From positions 62,001 to 126,000 of the forward strand of contig JANWUS010000024.1 in NCBI GenBank assembly GCA_024958715.1: DNA of 64,000 nt, in the 5' to 3' direction. Position numbers and translations under genes: made by a program. Origin of the DNA: Cyanobium sp. FGCU52. Its GTDB lineage: Bacteria > Cyanobacteriota > Cyanobacteriia > PCC-6307 > Cyanobiaceae. Every line of letters starts with the position of its first letter. Position 1 is the first letter of the stretch. The notes beneath the pieces are model-generated. The model was not told the DNA's origin, did no database searches, and saw nothing but the letters and a program-made list of their open reading frames with translations. This document shows positions 1-10,420 of the stretch, one piece after another.

Positions 1-141
1 GCGGCGATCGCAGAGTCGGCGCACGGTGGATCCGTCCAGCCCCAGGGGCGCGGAGCCATCCGCCTCGTCGGCGGCCAGATGCCGGCCATCGATGACGAGG
101 AAGTCATTTCCCAGGCCCTGAATCTTGCTGAATCGGAGCAC
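1..141 (-). CDS. dapF: Diaminopimelate epimerase, N-terminal fragment (cut by window edge)
   Basis: DapF interconverts LL- and meso-diaminopimelate for lysine and peptidoglycan synthesis in the cytoplasm. Only the first 47 codons lie inside the window. Read on the minus strand they give the family's N-terminal signature, FSKIQGLGNDFLVIDGR, near residue 4. I chose the GTG at 141-139 because it puts this signature at the position usual for cyanobacterial DapF (MLxFSK). No ATG occurs in frame upstream. The gene runs off the left edge without a stop. It is divergent from hfq, with only about 30 nt between the two starts. The identification rests on the signature alone. Confidence 0.85.
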   Translation of the reverse strand, partial: MLRFSKIQGLGNDFLVIDGRHLAADEADGSAPLGLDGSTVRRLCDRR

Positions 142-171
142 CGTTCCAAGATGGATGGACGGCCCGATCCT

Positions 172-411
172 ATGCAGAGCTTCTTCGAACGGCGGGGTCC
201 CCGCCTGGACACCAGCCTCCCCAGCGTCCGCCACGTGCAGGAGCTGATCCGCAACCGCACGATGGTGCACGTGGTGCTGATGGGTGGCCAGGAACTGGAG
301 GGAACGCTCCGCTGGCAGGACAACGACTTCCTGGCCCTGCGCCAGGACGCCAGCCTGCCCCTGGTGCTGCTCAACCGCAACGCCATCAGCCTGCTGCGCG
401 CCCTGCCCTGA
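172..411 (+). CDS. hfq: Cyanobacterial-type Hfq (Sm-like) protein
   Basis: Hfq is a small hexameric Sm-fold protein. The cyanobacterial form diverges strongly from the enterobacterial RNA chaperone, and in Synechocystis it is linked to type IV pilus motility. The 79-residue product has the Sm1-like stretch LPSVRHVQELIRNR followed by a G-x-L-RWQDND turn, as in cyanobacterial homologues. The C-terminal Sm2 region reads LLNRNAISLLRAL and lacks the canonical YKHA RNA-binding motif. A longer frame opens at 79, but the antisense strand there encodes the conserved start of dapF, so I chose the ATG at 172; the ATG at 151 is the alternative. No strong ribosome-binding site is visible. leuS follows 56 nt downstream. 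Confidence 0.82.
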   Translation: MQSFFERRGPRLDTSLPSVRHVQELIRNRTMVHVVLMGGQELEGTLRWQDNDFLALRQDASLPLVLLNRNAISLLRALP

Positions 412-467
412 TCCCGTCCGCAGGGGCTGTGGCACAGTCTGGCGGGTGATCCGGTCAGCGACCTCCC

Positions 468-3092
468 GTGAGCGAACCCGCCCGCTACCGCCCCCAGGCG
501 ATCGAGGAGCCCTGGCAGAGGCGTTGGCAGGAGGAAGGACGCGACCACACACCTGAGAGTGGGAGCGGAGAGCCCTATTACGCCCTCTCGATGTTCCCCT
601 ATCCCTCGGGGAACCTGCACATGGGCCATGTGCGCAACTACGTGATCACCGATGTGATCGCGCGGGTGCAGCGCATGCGCGGCCGGCGGGTGCTGCATCC
701 GATGGGCTGGGACGCCTTCGGCCTGCCGGCGGAGAACGCGGCGATCGAGCGGGGCGTCGACCCCGGCGCCTGGACCGATCGCAACATCGCCGCGATGCGC
801 GCCCAGCTGCAGCGGCTGGGCCTGTCGATCGACTGGGAGCGGGAAGTGGCCACCTGCCACGCGGACTACTACCGCTGGACCCAGTGGCTGTTCCTGCAGT
901 TCCTCGAGGCCGGCCTGGCCTACCGGCGCGAGGCCACCGTGAACTGGGACCCGGTGGACCAGACGGTGCTGGCCAACGAGCAGGTGGATGGCGAGGGGCG
1001 CTCCTGGCGCAGCGGCGCCCTGGTGGAGAAACGCCAGCTGCGCCAGTGGTTCCTCAAGATCACCGCCTACGCCGACCAGCTGCTCGACGACCTCGATCAG
1101 CTCCAGGGCTGGCCGGAGCGGGTGCGCACGATGCAGGCCAACTGGATCGGCCGCAGCAGGGGCGCCGAGCTGCGCTTCCCCGTGCTCGATGCCGCCGGCG
1201 AACCCACCGGCGACACGATCCCGGTGTTCACCACCCGCGCCGACACGATCTACGGCGCCAGCTACGTGGTGCTGGCCCCCGAGCATCCGCTTGTGGCCTC
1301 CCTCACCACCCCGGGTCAGCAGGTGGCGGTGGAGGCCTTCTGCGATCTGGTGAGCCGCCAGAGCGAGCAGGAGCGCACCGCCGAGGACCGGCCCAAGCGC
1401 GGCGTGCCGATCGGGGCCTTCGTCCGCAACCCCGCCAGCGGCGAAGTGCTGCCGCTGTGGATCGCCGACTACGTGCTGGCCGAGTACGGCACCGGCGCCG
1501 TGATGGGCGTTCCCGCCCATGACCAGCGCGACTTCGTCTTCGCCCGCCAGTACGAACTGCCGGTGCGGCAGGTGATCATTCCCGAGGGCTCCGACGAGCA
1601 CGCCTTCGAGGGGGGCGCCTGGACAGAGCCGGGGGTGCTGATCCACTCCGGCCCCTTCGACGGCCTCACCAGCGTCGAGGCCCGCAGCGCCATCGCCGCG
1701 CGGGCCGCCGAGGAGGGCTGGGGTGAGGAGCGCATCCAGTACCGCCTGCGCGACTGGCTGATCTCCCGCCAGCGCTACTGGGGCTGCCCGATCCCGGTGA
1801 TCCACTGCGACGACTGCGGCGTGGTGCCGGTTCCCGCCGAGCAGCTGCCGGTGGAGCTCCCCCGCGACGTGGCCTTCAGCGGCAAGGGGGCTTCACCGCT
1901 GGCCCAGCTGGAGAGCTGGGTGAACGTGGCCTGCCCGTGCTGCGGCAAGCCGGCCCGGCGGGAGACCGACACGATGGACACCTTCATGTGCTCCAGCTGG
2001 TACTTCCTGCGTTACAGCGATCCGGCCAACACCGCCCTGCCGTTCGGCCGCGCGGCGGTGGATTCCTGGCTGCCGGTGAACCAGTACGTGGGCGGCATCG
2101 AGCACGCGATCCTGCACCTGCTCTATGCGCGCTTCTTCACCAAGGTGCTGCGCGACCGCAACCTGCTCGGTTTCGATGAACCGTTCCAGCGCCTTCTCAC
2201 CCAGGGGATGGTGCAGGGCATCACCTACAAGAACCCCCACAGCGGCCGCTACATCGCCCCCGGCGATGTGAGCGATGCCAGCGACCCCCGCGATCCGGTC
2301 ACCGGCGAGGCGCTGGAGGTGTTCTACGAGAAGATGTCGAAGTCGAAGCACAATGGCGTCGATCCGGCCGTGGTGATCGACCGCTACGGCGCCGACACGG
2401 CCCGGATGTTCATCCTGTTCAAGGCCCCGCCCGAGAAGGATCTGGAGTGGGACGATGCCGACGTGGAGGGGCAGTTCCGCTTCCTCCAGCGCCTCTGGCG
2501 CCTGGTGGAGGGGGCCACCAGCCGGGGCCTCTCCCTGGCGACGGCCCCGACGGGTGGGCTGGCGGAGGCAGTGTCGGCGATCGACCCGGCGGCCCTCAGT
2601 GAGGGGGAACGGGAGCTGCGGCGGGCCGTGCACGGCGCGATCAGCGCGATCGACGACGACCTCAGCGACGGCCACTACCAGTTCAACACCGCCGTGTCGG
2701 AGCTGATGAAGCTCAGCAACGCCATGGCCGCCCACCTGGAGGCCGCTTCACCCGCGGTGGCCCTGGAGGCCCTGAGCACCCTGCTGCTGCTGCTGGCCCC
2801 CTTCGCCCCCCATCTGGCCGAGGAGCTGTGGCACCGGCTCGGGGGCCCGGGCAGCGTGCACGGCCAGCGCTGGCCGGTGGCCGACGCCGCGGCGCTGGTG
2901 CAGGACACCGTGCCCCTGGTGATCCAGGTGAAGGGCAAGGTGCGCGGCCAGCTCGACGTGCCCGCCGATGCCGATCGTGCCACGCTGGAGAAGCTGGCGC
3001 TCGAGAGCGAGGTGGCCGCCCGCTGGCTCGAGGGCCGCGCCCCCAGCCGGGTGATCGTGGTGCCGGGCAAACTCGTGAACCTGGTGCCCTAG
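468..3092 (+). CDS. leuS: Leucyl-tRNA synthetase
   Basis: LeuRS is a class I aminoacyl-tRNA synthetase that charges tRNA-Leu in the cytoplasm. The 874-residue protein is of normal bacterial length. The HIGH motif appears as HMGH at residues 51-54, inside the typical [11 protein letters not shown] context, and KMSKS is at 622-626. The CP1 editing insertion lies roughly at residues 220-420 and includes the TTRADTIYG motif. The C-terminal third carries the anticodon-binding helices and a leucyl-specific tail. The start is GTG; the next in-frame Met lies inside the Rossmann strand before HMGH and would truncate the protein. Its TAG stop overlaps the convergent fghA stop in a shared CTAG. Confidence 0.97.
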   Translation: MSEPARYRPQAIEEPWQRRWQEEGRDHTPESGSGEPYYALSMFPYPSGNLHMGHVRNYVITDVIARVQRMRGRRVLHPMGWDAFGLPAENAAIERGVDPGAWTDRNIAAMRAQLQRLGLSIDWEREVATCHADYYRWTQWLFLQFLEAGLAYRREATVNWDPVDQTVLANEQVDGEGRSWRSGALVEKRQLRQWFLKITAYADQLLDDLDQLQGWPERVRTMQANWIGRSRGAELRFPVLDAAGEPTGDTIPVFTTRADTIYGASYVVLAPEHPLVASLTTPGQQVAVEAFCDLVSRQSEQERTAEDRPKRGVPIGAFVRNPASGEVLPLWIADYVLAEYGTGAVMGVPAHDQRDFVFARQYELPVRQVIIPEGSDEHAFEGGAWTEPGVLIHSGPFDGLTSVEARSAIAARAAEEGWGEERIQYRLRDWLISRQRYWGCPIPVIHCDDCGVVPVPAEQLPVELPRDVAFSGKGASPLAQLESWVNVACPCCGKPARRETDTMDTFMCSSWYFLRYSDPANTALPFGRAAVDSWLPVNQYVGGIEHAILHLLYARFFTKVLRDRNLLGFDEPFQRLLTQGMVQGITYKNPHSGRYIAPGDVSDASDPRDPVTGEALEVFYEKMSKSKHNGVDPAVVIDRYGADTARMFILFKAPPEKDLEWDDADVEGQFRFLQRLWRLVEGATSRGLSLATAPTGGLAEAVSAIDPAALSEGERELRRAVHGAISAIDDDLSDGHYQFNTAVSELMKLSNAMAAHLEAASPAVALEALSTLLLLLAPFAPHLAEELWHRLGGPGSVHGQRWPVADAAALVQDTVPLVIQVKGKVRGQLDVPADADRATLEKLALESEVAARWLEGRAPSRVIVVPGKLVNLVP

Positions 3093-3931
3093 GCCAGCAG
3101 GGCGGCCGCGTGGTGGTCCAGGTGGTCGTCGATGAAGCTGGCGATGAAGAAGTAGCTGTGGTCGTAGCCGTCCAGCAGACGCAGGGTGAGCGGATGGCCC
3201 GCGGCCTCGGCCGCCGCCGCCAGGGCCTGGGGCTGGAGCTGGCTCTCCAGGAAGGGATCGGCGCTGCCCTGGTCCACCAGCAGGGGCAGCCGCTCGGAGG
3301 CCTGGGCGATCAGCCCGCAGGCGTCCCACTCCTGCCAGCGGGCGCGGTCGGGGCCGAGGTAGCGGGCGAAGGCCTTCTCGCCCCACGGGCAGGCGCTCGG
3401 CCGGCAGATCGGCGCGAAGGCCGACACCGAGCGGTAGCGGCCGGGATGGCGCAGGGCAGTGACCAGGGCCCCATGGCCGCCCATCGAATGGCCGCTGATG
3501 CCGCGCCGGTCGGTAAGGGGCAGTTCGGCCTCCACCAGCGCAGGCAGCTCCTCGCTCACGTAGGTGCCCATGCGGTAGTGGCGCGACCAGGGGGCCTCGG
3601 TGGCATTCACGTAGAAGCCGGCGCCGTGGCCGAAGTCCCAGGCGCCGTCGGGGTCGGTGGGCACCTCCGGGCCGCGGGGGCTGGTGTCGGGGGCCACCAC
3701 CGCCAGCCCCAGGGCCGCCGCCCGCCGCTGCATGCCCGACTTCTGCATCACGTTCTCGTCGGTGCAGGTGAGCCCGGAGAGCCACCACAGCGCCGGCACC
3801 GCCTCGCCGGCGAGGGCCCGGGGGGGCAGGAACACGGCGAACACCATCGGACAGCCGAGGGCCGTGGAGCTGTGGCGGTAGCGGCGATGGACGCCGCCGA
3901 AGCAGCGGTTCTCGGCCAGAAGTTCGAGCAT
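3089..3931 (-). CDS. fghA: S-formylglutathione hydrolase (esterase D family)
   Basis: This enzyme hydrolyses S-formylglutathione to formate and glutathione, the second step of glutathione-dependent formaldehyde detoxification. The 280-residue protein is of family length and has an alpha/beta-hydrolase fold. The nucleophile elbow GHSMGG gives catalytic Ser149, and Asp225 (QGSADPFL) and His258 (GYDHSYFF) complete the triad. The N-terminal strand pattern and the [12 protein letters not shown] segment are typical of esterase D. It lies 22 nt downstream of adhC on the same strand, and the two almost certainly share a transcript. This pairing supports formaldehyde detoxification rather than general esterase activity. 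Confidence 0.95.
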   Translation of the reverse strand: MLELLAENRCFGGVHRRYRHSSTALGCPMVFAVFLPPRALAGEAVPALWWLSGLTCTDENVMQKSGMQRRAAALGLAVVAPDTSPRGPEVPTDPDGAWDFGHGAGFYVNATEAPWSRHYRMGTYVSEELPALVEAELPLTDRRGISGHSMGGHGALVTALRHPGRYRSVSAFAPICRPSACPWGEKAFARYLGPDRARWQEWDACGLIAQASERLPLLVDQGSADPFLESQLQPQALAAAAEAAGHPLTLRLLDGYDHSYFFIASFIDDHLDHHAAALLA

Positions 3932-3953
3932 CGAGGGCTGAGGGGCGGCGGGG

Positions 3954-5111
<1,158 letters not shown>

Positions 5112-6713
5112 TCAGGAACGGCGAAAGCGCAGGGTTGCGGGCTGGCCCCAGTCGCCGTCGGCGCTGTAGCCGCGGGCGTTGGCGCACAGGTAGCGCAGGT
5201 TCCAGAACACCGGCTCCGGGCTCGGCAGCTCGAGGGCGGCGGTGATCGCCTCGAGATCCCGGGGGGTGCCATCCGCCAGCAGGTCGCCGATGCGGCTCTG
5301 CAGCTCCAGGATGCCGGCGGCTGCCTTCTTGCCGGCCTCCACCCCGGGCTGGTCGTAGGCGTTGATGTTCACCAGCTCGGCATACAGACCCACCGCCCGC
5401 TCGAACAGGGCGATCAGCACGCCCAGGGCCGCCGCATCGAAGCGGCGCAGGCAGATCGAGAGGCTCTGGCGGCCCCCCTCGCTGAGGGCGGCGCGGGTGC
5501 CCTGCAGGAAACCCTCGAGGAAATCCCCCGGGTGCTCACCATCGATCGCCTGCACTTCGGCGGGATCGTCGAGGGCTTCGATGAAGACCACGAAGAAGTT
5601 GTCGATGCCGTCGCGCAGCTGCTGCACGTAGGCGTGCTGATCGGTGGAGCCCTTGTTGCCGTACACCGCCAGGCCCTGGTGCACCACGCCGCCGGCGCGG
5701 TCGAGGCGCTTGCCCAGCGACTCCATGACCAGCTGCTGCAGGTAGCGGCTGAACACCTCCAGCCGGTCGCGGTAGGGCAGAACCACCATGTCGCGGCGCC
5801 CGCGGCCGTCTCCGGCCGCATGCCAGGCGGCCGCCAGCAGGGCGGCGGGGTTGCGGCGCAGGTCTGGTACCCGGGTGAGGGCATCCATACGGGCGGCGCC
5901 GGCGAGGAAGGCGCGCAGATCCACACCGGAAAGAGCAGCGGGCAGCAGGCCCACGGCGCTGGTGATGCTGGTGCGGCCGCCCACCCAGTCGAACATGTCG
6001 AAGCGGGCCAGCCAGCCCTGGCCCTCCGCCAGCCGGTCGAGCTGGCTGCCGCCCATCGTGATCGCCACGGCCTGGGCGGCCCAGGTGCCGCCGGCGGCCT
6101 CGAGGCGGGCCCGCGCCTGCTCCATCCCCAGGCGAGGCTCGGGCGTCCCCCCCGACTTGCTCACCACCACCACCAGGGTGGTGCGCAGCCGCTCGCCCAG
6201 AAGCGTGAGGGTGCGGTGGATCCCCTGGGGATCGACGTTGTCGAGGAAGTGGAACGGCAGCCCAACCTCCTCCCGTCCGAGGGCCCGCAGGATCAGCAGC
6301 GGGCCGAGGCCCGAACCGCCGATGCCGATCCAGAGCACGTCGGTGAAGGGTGCACCGCCCGGGGCTGTGATTCCGCCCTCCCGCACGGCGTTGCCGAAGG
6401 CCTCCAGCCGATCCACCTCCGCGGCGATGTGCTCGCCGGCGGCGGGATCCGGGGCCAGCTCAGGAGCCCGCAGCCAGTAATGGCCCACCTGACGCTGCTC
6501 GTCGGGATTGGCGATCGCTCCGGCCTCCAGGGCCTCCATCGCGGCGAAGGCCTGCGCGAACGAGGGAGTGAGCGCTGCCAGGTGCCGCTCCTCCAGACCC
6601 ATCCGGCTGACGTCGAGCCAGACCCCCAGGGGTTCGTCGTACCAGAGAAGGTCGCGGAAGCGCTGCCAGAGGCTGGCGGGATCGTGGCCGTTCAGGGGGG
6701 GAAGCGTGGACAT
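5112..6713 (-). CDS. pgi: Glucose-6-phosphate isomerase
   Basis: Pgi interconverts glucose-6-phosphate and fructose-6-phosphate, linking glycogen, the oxidative pentose phosphate route and the Calvin cycle. The 533-residue length matches cyanobacterial Pgi, which is shorter than the enterobacterial enzyme. Visible motifs are the SIS-type phosphosugar-binding segments GIGGSGLGP and VSKSGGTPEP, and the family signature DWVGGRTSITSAVG. The gene stands alone, with adhC about 40 nt downstream on the same strand. A TANNNT-like hexamer lies 33 nt upstream of its ATG. Confidence 0.96.
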   Translation of the reverse strand: MSTLPPLNGHDPASLWQRFRDLLWYDEPLGVWLDVSRMGLEERHLAALTPSFAQAFAAMEALEAGAIANPDEQRQVGHYWLRAPELAPDPAAGEHIAAEVDRLEAFGNAVREGGITAPGGAPFTDVLWIGIGGSGLGPLLILRALGREEVGLPFHFLDNVDPQGIHRTLTLLGERLRTTLVVVVSKSGGTPEPRLGMEQARARLEAAGGTWAAQAVAITMGGSQLDRLAEGQGWLARFDMFDWVGGRTSITSAVGLLPAALSGVDLRAFLAGAARMDALTRVPDLRRNPAALLAAAWHAAGDGRGRRDMVVLPYRDRLEVFSRYLQQLVMESLGKRLDRAGGVVHQGLAVYGNKGSTDQHAYVQQLRDGIDNFFVVFIEALDDPAEVQAIDGEHPGDFLEGFLQGTRAALSEGGRQSLSICLRRFDAAALGVLIALFERAVGLYAELVNINAYDQPGVEAGKKAAAGILELQSRIGDLLADGTPRDLEAITAALELPSPEPVFWNLRYLCANARGYSADGDWGQPATLRFRRS

Positions 6714-6746
6714 GCGTGCGGAGGACGGCCGCCGGGAGGCGAGCCA

Positions 6747-6752
6747 ACCGTA
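6747..6752 (-). promoter_or_regulatory. Candidate -10 element for pgi
   Basis: TACGGT on the minus strand, 33 nt upstream of the pgi start. It fits the TANNNT pattern repeated across the window. Confidence 0.35.
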
Positions 6753-6890
6753 TCGACCTCAGGCAGGCCGATCGTCCGGAGGCGGCCGGACCGGCGGCCG
6801 GCAGTGTGGACCAGCCGACAGACCGAACGATGCCGACGCTGGACGAACGGGATTCATGCGAGAGAATGATCCAAAGATTCCTTTCGGTTG

Positions 6891-7760
6891 GTGAACGACC
6901 CGGTGATCCATCCCTTCTGGACCACCCTCCGGAATCCCCTCCAGGAGCGCCCTCGGCACCGGGGTCTTTCTCTGCGTCCCCTGATCGCCTCCGGCCTGTT
7001 GCTTGCCGGAGCGCTGGCGACCGTACGCCTGACGCAGCCCCAGCCGCTGCTGGTCACGGACCCCGGCCTGATCGACGCCACCAGCCGCCACGGCACTCCC
7101 AGCGAGGGAGCCAGGCCCGATCCGATCGACTTCACCGCCGCTGAGCTGCAGGAGCTCAACCGCCGCTTCGGTGTCCATGGCCCCCAGTCGCCCCTGGCCC
7201 AGCTGTTCACCGAGGGCCTCGATCAGCTGCAGGCCCTTCGCAATCACACCCTGGCACGCCTGGAAGAACTGCGCCCGGTGATCCTCAGTGAATCGGCCCG
7301 CCACGGGATCAATCCGATGCTGGTCACGGCGGTGCTGTTCGATGAACTGCACCACGTCAAGCCCGGCGAGAACGTGCCGCTCGTGGCCCGCTCCGGCCTG
7401 TTGCACACCCATGGTCCGGCCCAGCTCAGCGTCGGCGAGATGGTCAAGCAGGGCCTCCTCTCTCCCGATGCCACCCCGGAGGAGGTGGAACAGGCCCGGC
7501 TCCAGCTCCTCGACCCCGACCACAACGTGCAGCTGCTGGTGGGCAAGTTCGCCCGCCTGAAGAAGGCCCTCGACCTTCCCCAGGAGAGCACCCTGATGGC
7601 CAGCCGCTCGCCGCGGGATGCCAAGGCGATCGCCACCCTGGCCTACCTGCACAACGGCAAGCTCGATTACCCCGGACGCATCCTGCGCTACATGCAGGAT
7701 CCTGAACTGCACGCCCTCCTCTACGGCGAGCGCCGCCCCGTCACCAGCCCGCTGATCTGA
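6891..7760 (+). CDS. Exported or membrane-anchored protein, possibly lysozyme-like fold
   Basis: The 289-residue protein has an N-terminal hydrophobic segment at about residues 30-45, after a basic stretch, which suggests a signal anchor. The central part, ILSESARHGINPMLVTAVLF followed by DELHH, resembles the helix-Glu-helix core of lysozyme/transglycosylase-like families, where a buried Glu follows a (I/V)xPxLhxAhh motif. On that basis I suggest a periplasmic peptidoglycan-active enzyme, but no complete catalytic signature is visible. The start is GTG at 6891, with a TTG directly before it as an alternative. It converges on an amidase gene, so two cell-wall genes may face each other here. 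The function is an inference. Confidence 0.6.
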   Translation: MNDPVIHPFWTTLRNPLQERPRHRGLSLRPLIASGLLLAGALATVRLTQPQPLLVTDPGLIDATSRHGTPSEGARPDPIDFTAAELQELNRRFGVHGPQSPLAQLFTEGLDQLQALRNHTLARLEELRPVILSESARHGINPMLVTAVLFDELHHVKPGENVPLVARSGLLHTHGPAQLSVGEMVKQGLLSPDATPEEVEQARLQLLDPDHNVQLLVGKFARLKKALDLPQESTLMASRSPRDAKAIATLAYLHNGKLDYPGRILRYMQDPELHALLYGERRPVTSPLI

Positions 7761-7764
7761 AAAC

Positions 7765-7793
7765 CCCGCCCCGCCCCCTCAAGGGTCGGCGGG
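7765..7793 (-). terminator. Candidate terminator hairpin between convergent genes
   Basis: A CCCGCC/GGCGGG outer stem encloses a CCC-TCAA-GGG inner stem. Read on the minus strand the structure is followed by TTTT, so it would serve the amidase operon. It could also act for the plus-strand gene, though without a T-tract. Confidence 0.45.
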
Positions 7794-7800
7794 CAGGGAC

Positions 7801-8673
7801 TCAGCAGCGGATCCCCAGGGCCTGCAGGCGGGTCCCGAGCTTGCCCCAGTCGAAGCTGCGGGGATCGGCCCGCTCGCCATTGAGATCCACGTGGCGATGG
7901 GTGGTGATCTGCTGCGGTTCGATCGGGAACCGCCGCATCCAGTCGGCCAGCACCACCGCCATCGCGTCGTACTGGGCCTCGCTGTAGCCGCTGTGGGCGG
8001 GTTCCTCGTCCTCCCCGTCGACGGGGGTCTCGAGGCTGAGGTGGAGGGCGAAGTTGTTGATCGAACCGCTCACCCGAGGGTTCGTGACCACCCAGCGGCC
8101 GTCGAAGGCGGAATTGCCGGCGCCGAAGGCCCGGTCCTCGGGCGCCACGGTCTCCACGATCTCGCCCCGTTCCCCGATCAGGGTGTGGTAGCTCACCTGG
8201 TCCTCGTCGCGTGGATGGGGGGTGAGGAAGGTGTTGAGGGCCGAGCGCAGCCCGAAGACGGTTTCGTGGAGCACCACCACCCGGGGGGTGGGGTCGACGG
8301 GATTGCCGAAGGTGTCCGCCTGGAAGCGCTGGCCGTAGTTGCTGGGGTCGATCCTCACCCGCATGCGCCGCTGCTCGAGGGTGGCGGCCAGGGCCTGCAT
8401 CCGCTGGACGAGTGCCGGGTCGGGGGCTGCGCAGCGCCCGGCCAGGGGCGTGAGCCAGCGGCGCTCATCCGGAGGTGGTGGGGCCGGCCGGCGCGGCCGT
8501 TCCTGCTGGGGGCGGCCCTGGCGCACCTCTTCGAGGATGTCGAGCAGGGACGGGCGCCCCTCGGCGTTGCCCGGGCTGGCCACCAGATCCCGCGCCAGCC
8601 AGACGAGCCCCCCGAGGCTGAGCACCCCGGCACCGGCGCAGGCGAGCAGCAGGGGGCGAAGCCGCTCGTTCAC
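7801..8673 (-). CDS. N-acetylmuramoyl-L-alanine amidase (Amidase_2/PGRP-type), membrane-anchored
   Basis: This enzyme class cleaves the bond between muramic acid and the stem peptide of peptidoglycan. Residues 7-28 form a hydrophobic signal anchor, followed by a Pro/Arg-rich linker to about residue 70. The amidase domain spans about 130-275. Likely zinc and catalytic residues are His136 (VVLHET), His163 (SYHT), His259 (THRHVD) and Asp270 (DPRSFDW), as in T7-lysozyme-like amidases. The start overlaps the stop of the upstream M61 peptidase gene by 4 nt (ATGA), so they are translationally coupled. A role in septum splitting or wall turnover is inferred from the family. Confidence 0.88.
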   Translation of the reverse strand: MNERLRPLLLACAGAGVLSLGGLVWLARDLVASPGNAEGRPSLLDILEEVRQGRPQQERPRRPAPPPPDERRWLTPLAGRCAAPDPALVQRMQALAATLEQRRMRVRIDPSNYGQRFQADTFGNPVDPTPRVVVLHETVFGLRSALNTFLTPHPRDEDQVSYHTLIGERGEIVETVAPEDRAFGAGNSAFDGRWVVTNPRVSGSINNFALHLSLETPVDGEDEEPAHSGYSEAQYDAMAVVLADWMRRFPIEPQQITTHRHVDLNGERADPRSFDWGKLGTRLQALGIRC

Positions 8674-10409
8674 GGCTCCAGGCTCTCCCAGCGCCGGCGG
8701 CGCTCCAGGGCGGCCGCCGGCGCCTCTGGATCCGCCACCAGGCGCCAGCGCTCCACCTGCGGGGGGGCGGGCTGCAGCCTGCAGTGGCGCACCCTGCCAT
8801 CGCGGCAGAAGAGCACCTCCAGCGGCTCAGGCGGGGCTCCACCGAGGCCCGGCGGGAGCTGGAGGTCGTCCTCGCGGCGCAGGCGCCGCCCATCGAGGGC
8901 CAGCAGTTCATCGCCCACCTGCAGCCCCGCCCGCTGGGCGGGGCCGTCGCGCCGCACCCGCCGCAGCTGAAGCCCCGCCGCTGTGGCCTCCACCTGCCAG
9001 CCCGCATCGGCATGGCGGCAGACATCCGCCTCCATCCGCAGGCCCACATCCGCCAGGTAGCCCTCCAGGTCAGGGTCGTCGGTGCCGGTGAGCCACGCGT
9101 CGAGAAGCCCGTCGAGATCGGGAGCCTGCGCGGTGAACGCCCGGCGCAGATCGTCCTCCCCATAGCCCCGCCGCCAGCGGCCATGGCTGTGCCAGAGGCG
9201 CTGCAGCACCGCCCCGAGCCAGGAGCCGTGGCGGCGCAGGTGCAGATCCAGCACCAGGGCCACCACGGCCCCTTTGAGGTAGTAGCTCACCTGGTTGTCG
9301 GCCGCGTGGGAATCGGCGCGGTAGAGCTTCACCCAGGCCTCCTGGCTGCTCTCGCGCAGGCTCTGAACCCGGCGGCCGGGGGTGAGCCGGTAGCGGCTGA
9401 GGTCGGCGCCCAGGTCGTCGAGCAGCTCGGCCTCCGTGCCCAGCCCGGCGGCGAAGGGCAGCAGGGTGTCGAGGTAGCTCGTGACCCCCTCGGCGAACCA
9501 GAGGGTGGGAACGATCGTGGGCCGGTCGTAGTCGATCGGGCTGAGGGGAGCCGGCCGCAGCCGGCGCACGTTCCACTGGTGCAGGTATTCATGGGCCACC
9601 AGCTGCAGCAGCTTGCGGCGCCCCTCGGGCCTGGCGAGAGCCGTGCGCCCGTACACCAGCACGCTTGCGTGGTCGTGCTCCAGGCCGCCGTAGCCCTGCT
9701 CCGGCAGCTGCTGGATGAACAGGTAGGAGGGGGAAGCCGGGGCCTCCACGCCCATCAGCCGGCAGCAGGCCAGGCACACCCGTTCCACCTCCGCCAGCCA
9801 GGCGGGATCGCTGGCGGGGAGGTCACCGCCGCGGGTGACCCAGCGGTGGGGCACCCCCGCCACCGAGAAGCTGTGGCAGGGATGGGGCCCCGCCTCCACC
9901 GGCGTGTCGATCAGGGCGTCGTAGTCGGCGGCACGCCAGCCGCCCTCCTCGTCCGGGGGAAGGGGCAGGAAAGGATGCCAGCCGGGCGGCAGCCGCAGCT
10001 CGAGGCGGTGGGGCTGCCAGCGCAGGCCCTCCACCAGCAGCGCCACACCAGCCAGGGCCAGGAAGCCATGGTCGCCCCCCAGCTCGCAGGTGCGCACGCT
10101 GGGTTCGGTGGCCAGGATCCGCCAGCGGGCCTCCACCGGCGAACGATCGGGCAGCTCCGCCACCCAGGCGGCCACCTCCAGCCGCTCCAGGGCCACCCGG
10201 CGCCCTCCCTGGACGACCTCCAGGCCCTCCAGGCGGCTCACGTAGTCGCGGATCAGGTACGAGCCGGGAGTCCAGGCCGGCAGCCTCAGCACCAGCCGCT
10301 GCTGCGGCGGCGTGAACTGCAGGCGGGCCTGAACGAGGTGGCTGGTGGGGGCGGTGAGATCGAGAAGCAGGGAAGGCTCGGCAGCCCCGGCGGCATCGCG
10401 TTCAGGCAC
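8670..10409 (-). CDS. M61-family metallopeptidase with C-terminal PDZ domain
   Basis: M61 (glycyl aminopeptidase family) enzymes are zinc metallopeptidases. The 579-residue protein has the N-terminal beta domain with LPAWTPGSYLIRDY, the substrate-binding GGLEH at 241-245, the zinc motif HEYLH at 273-277, and the downstream glutamate ligand Glu307 in WFAEGVTSYLD. A PDZ-like domain follows at about 450-540 (GPAQRAGLQVGDELLALDG). There is no N-terminal signal, so a cytoplasmic location is likely. The start is GTG. It sits 11 nt downstream of a DUF1257 gene and overlaps the amidase by 4 nt, forming a three-gene operon. Its natural substrate cannot be read from the sequence. Confidence 0.92.
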   Translation of the reverse strand: MPERDAAGAAEPSLLLDLTAPTSHLVQARLQFTPPQQRLVLRLPAWTPGSYLIRDYVSRLEGLEVVQGGRRVALERLEVAAWVAELPDRSPVEARWRILATEPSVRTCELGGDHGFLALAGVALLVEGLRWQPHRLELRLPPGWHPFLPLPPDEEGGWRAADYDALIDTPVEAGPHPCHSFSVAGVPHRWVTRGGDLPASDPAWLAEVERVCLACCRLMGVEAPASPSYLFIQQLPEQGYGGLEHDHASVLVYGRTALARPEGRRKLLQLVAHEYLHQWNVRRLRPAPLSPIDYDRPTIVPTLWFAEGVTSYLDTLLPFAAGLGTEAELLDDLGADLSRYRLTPGRRVQSLRESSQEAWVKLYRADSHAADNQVSYYLKGAVVALVLDLHLRRHGSWLGAVLQRLWHSHGRWRRGYGEDDLRRAFTAQAPDLDGLLDAWLTGTDDPDLEGYLADVGLRMEADVCRHADAGWQVEATAAGLQLRRVRRDGPAQRAGLQVGDELLALDGRRLRREDDLQLPPGLGGAPPEPLEVLFCRDGRVRHCRLQPAPPQVERWRLVADPEAPAAALERRRRWESLEP

Positions 10410-10420
10410 GGAGCAGGCAC

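Noticed and set aside
79-171. N-terminal extension of Hfq from ATG 79
   Set aside because: The opposite strand of this segment encodes the conserved start of dapF, and the extension has no counterpart in cyanobacterial Hfq.
1893-2735. Long antisense frame inside leuS
   Set aside because: Histidine/glycine/arginine-rich shadow of a GC-rich gene; no recognisable protein.
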